From: Clostridiaceae bacterium
GTDB lineage: Bacteria; Bacillota; Clostridia; Saccharofermentanales; DTU023
Assembly (NCBI GenBank): GCA_012511185.1
Contig: JAAZGN010000077.1
Coordinates: 1-6,037, forward strand
Direction: 5' to 3'
Length of the DNA: 6,037 nt
Below the pieces are notes generated by a model. That model had not been told where the DNA came from. It searched no databases and worked only from the letters and a program-made list of their open reading frames with translations. Made by a program: the position numbers and the translations under genes. This document shows positions 5,806 through 6,037 of this stretch, piece by piece. Position 1 is the stretch's first letter, and every line of letters starts with the position of its first letter.

Positions 5806-6037
5806 GCAGGAAACAGATGGCGGCCGGCGGGAGCCGTTGGCCTACCGCATGATGCCGATAACGCTGGCCGATTTTGTCGGCCAGCGTCACATTTTGGCGC
5901 AAAGGAAAATGTTGTGGCGCATGATCACGGCAGACCGGCTTTCCTCCATCATTCTATTTGGCCCGCCGGGGACGGGTAAAACTTCGATCGCTCACGTGAT
6001 CGCCGGGACCACCCGCTCCAACTACAGGCAGTTGAAC
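5792..6037 (+). CDS. rarA: Replication-associated recombination protein A, AAA+ ATPase (N-terminal part)
   Basis: Only the first 82 codons are in the window; the gene runs off the right edge. RarA (MgsA) is a clamp-loader-like AAA+ ATPase related to eukaryotic WRNIP1 that acts at stalled or gapped replication forks. Visible features are PLAYRMMP (15-22), DFVGQRHIL (27-35, the box II-like segment of clamp-loader ATPases), LSSIILFGPPGTGKTSIAHVIAG (50-72) with the Walker A lysine K63, and an RQLN end matching the Bacillus form. Walker B, sensor and oligomerisation regions lie outside. The family usually reads RMRP where this protein has RMMP (M21). ATG 5792 overlaps the glyA end by 14 bases and lacks a clear RBS, which suggests coupling; TTG 5837 (codon 16), preceded by GGGAG, is an alternative that keeps the conserved LAYRM segment nearly complete. 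Confidence 0.9.
   Translation, partial: MTSSEQETDGGRREPLAYRMMPITLADFVGQRHILAQRKMLWRMITADRLSSIILFGPPGTGKTSIAHVIAGTTRSNYRQLN

Noticed and set aside
1..6037. Mobile element, CRISPR array, or phage or defence island
   Set aside because: All genes are co-directional housekeeping genes with tight spacing. No transposase, integrase, direct repeats with spacers or terminal inverted repeats were seen.

Overview
The window reads as a stretch of core, vertically inherited chromosome from a Gram-positive bacterium of the Bacillota, most likely a Clostridia-like lineage of moderate GC (somewhat over half G+C by eye). The reasons are the rbgA–rnhB–yraN-type gene order, a short ThiI without a rhodanese domain next to a dedicated cysteine desulfurase, a RarA N-terminus close to the Bacillus form, strong AAGGAGG-type ribosome binding sites, and use of GTG and TTG starts. 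All six genes lie on the + strand. I see no mobile element, CRISPR array, tRNA or rRNA.

Layout. (1) 1-1228: the C-terminal end of the ribosome-assembly GTPase RbgA, overlapping a gene that encodes RNase HII fused to a C-terminal YraN/UPF0102 endonuclease-like domain. (2) 1229-1329: a 101-base gap with a candidate extended -10 promoter, a TGATG-N4-CATCA inverted repeat and a strong RBS. (3) 1330-4451: a compact three-gene unit with a GntR/HutC-type regulator, then 5 bases later an IscS/NifS-like cysteine desulfurase on a TTG start, then 9 bases later ThiI on a GTG start. (4) 4452-4560: a 109-base gap with a short hairpin after thiI, a second small inverted repeat, a -10-like element and a near-perfect RBS. 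(5) 4561-6037: glyA (serine hydroxymethyltransferase), whose end overlaps by 14 bases the start of rarA, an AAA+ ATPase cut by the window edge.

How the genes work together. The desulfurase and ThiI form a sulfur relay: cysteine sulfur is loaded as a persulfide and passed to ThiI for 4-thiouridine in tRNA, and possibly for thiamine. The GntR gene sits first in that unit and is the natural candidate for its regulator, which is an uncommon pairing. GlyA interconverts serine and glycine and feeds one-carbon units to folate. RarA and RNase HII serve replication-fork maintenance and ribonucleotide removal.

The most distinctive observations are the RNase HII–YraN fusion and the GntR-led thiolation unit. 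The rest is ordinary housekeeping sequence. I did not find evidence of a wholly new system.
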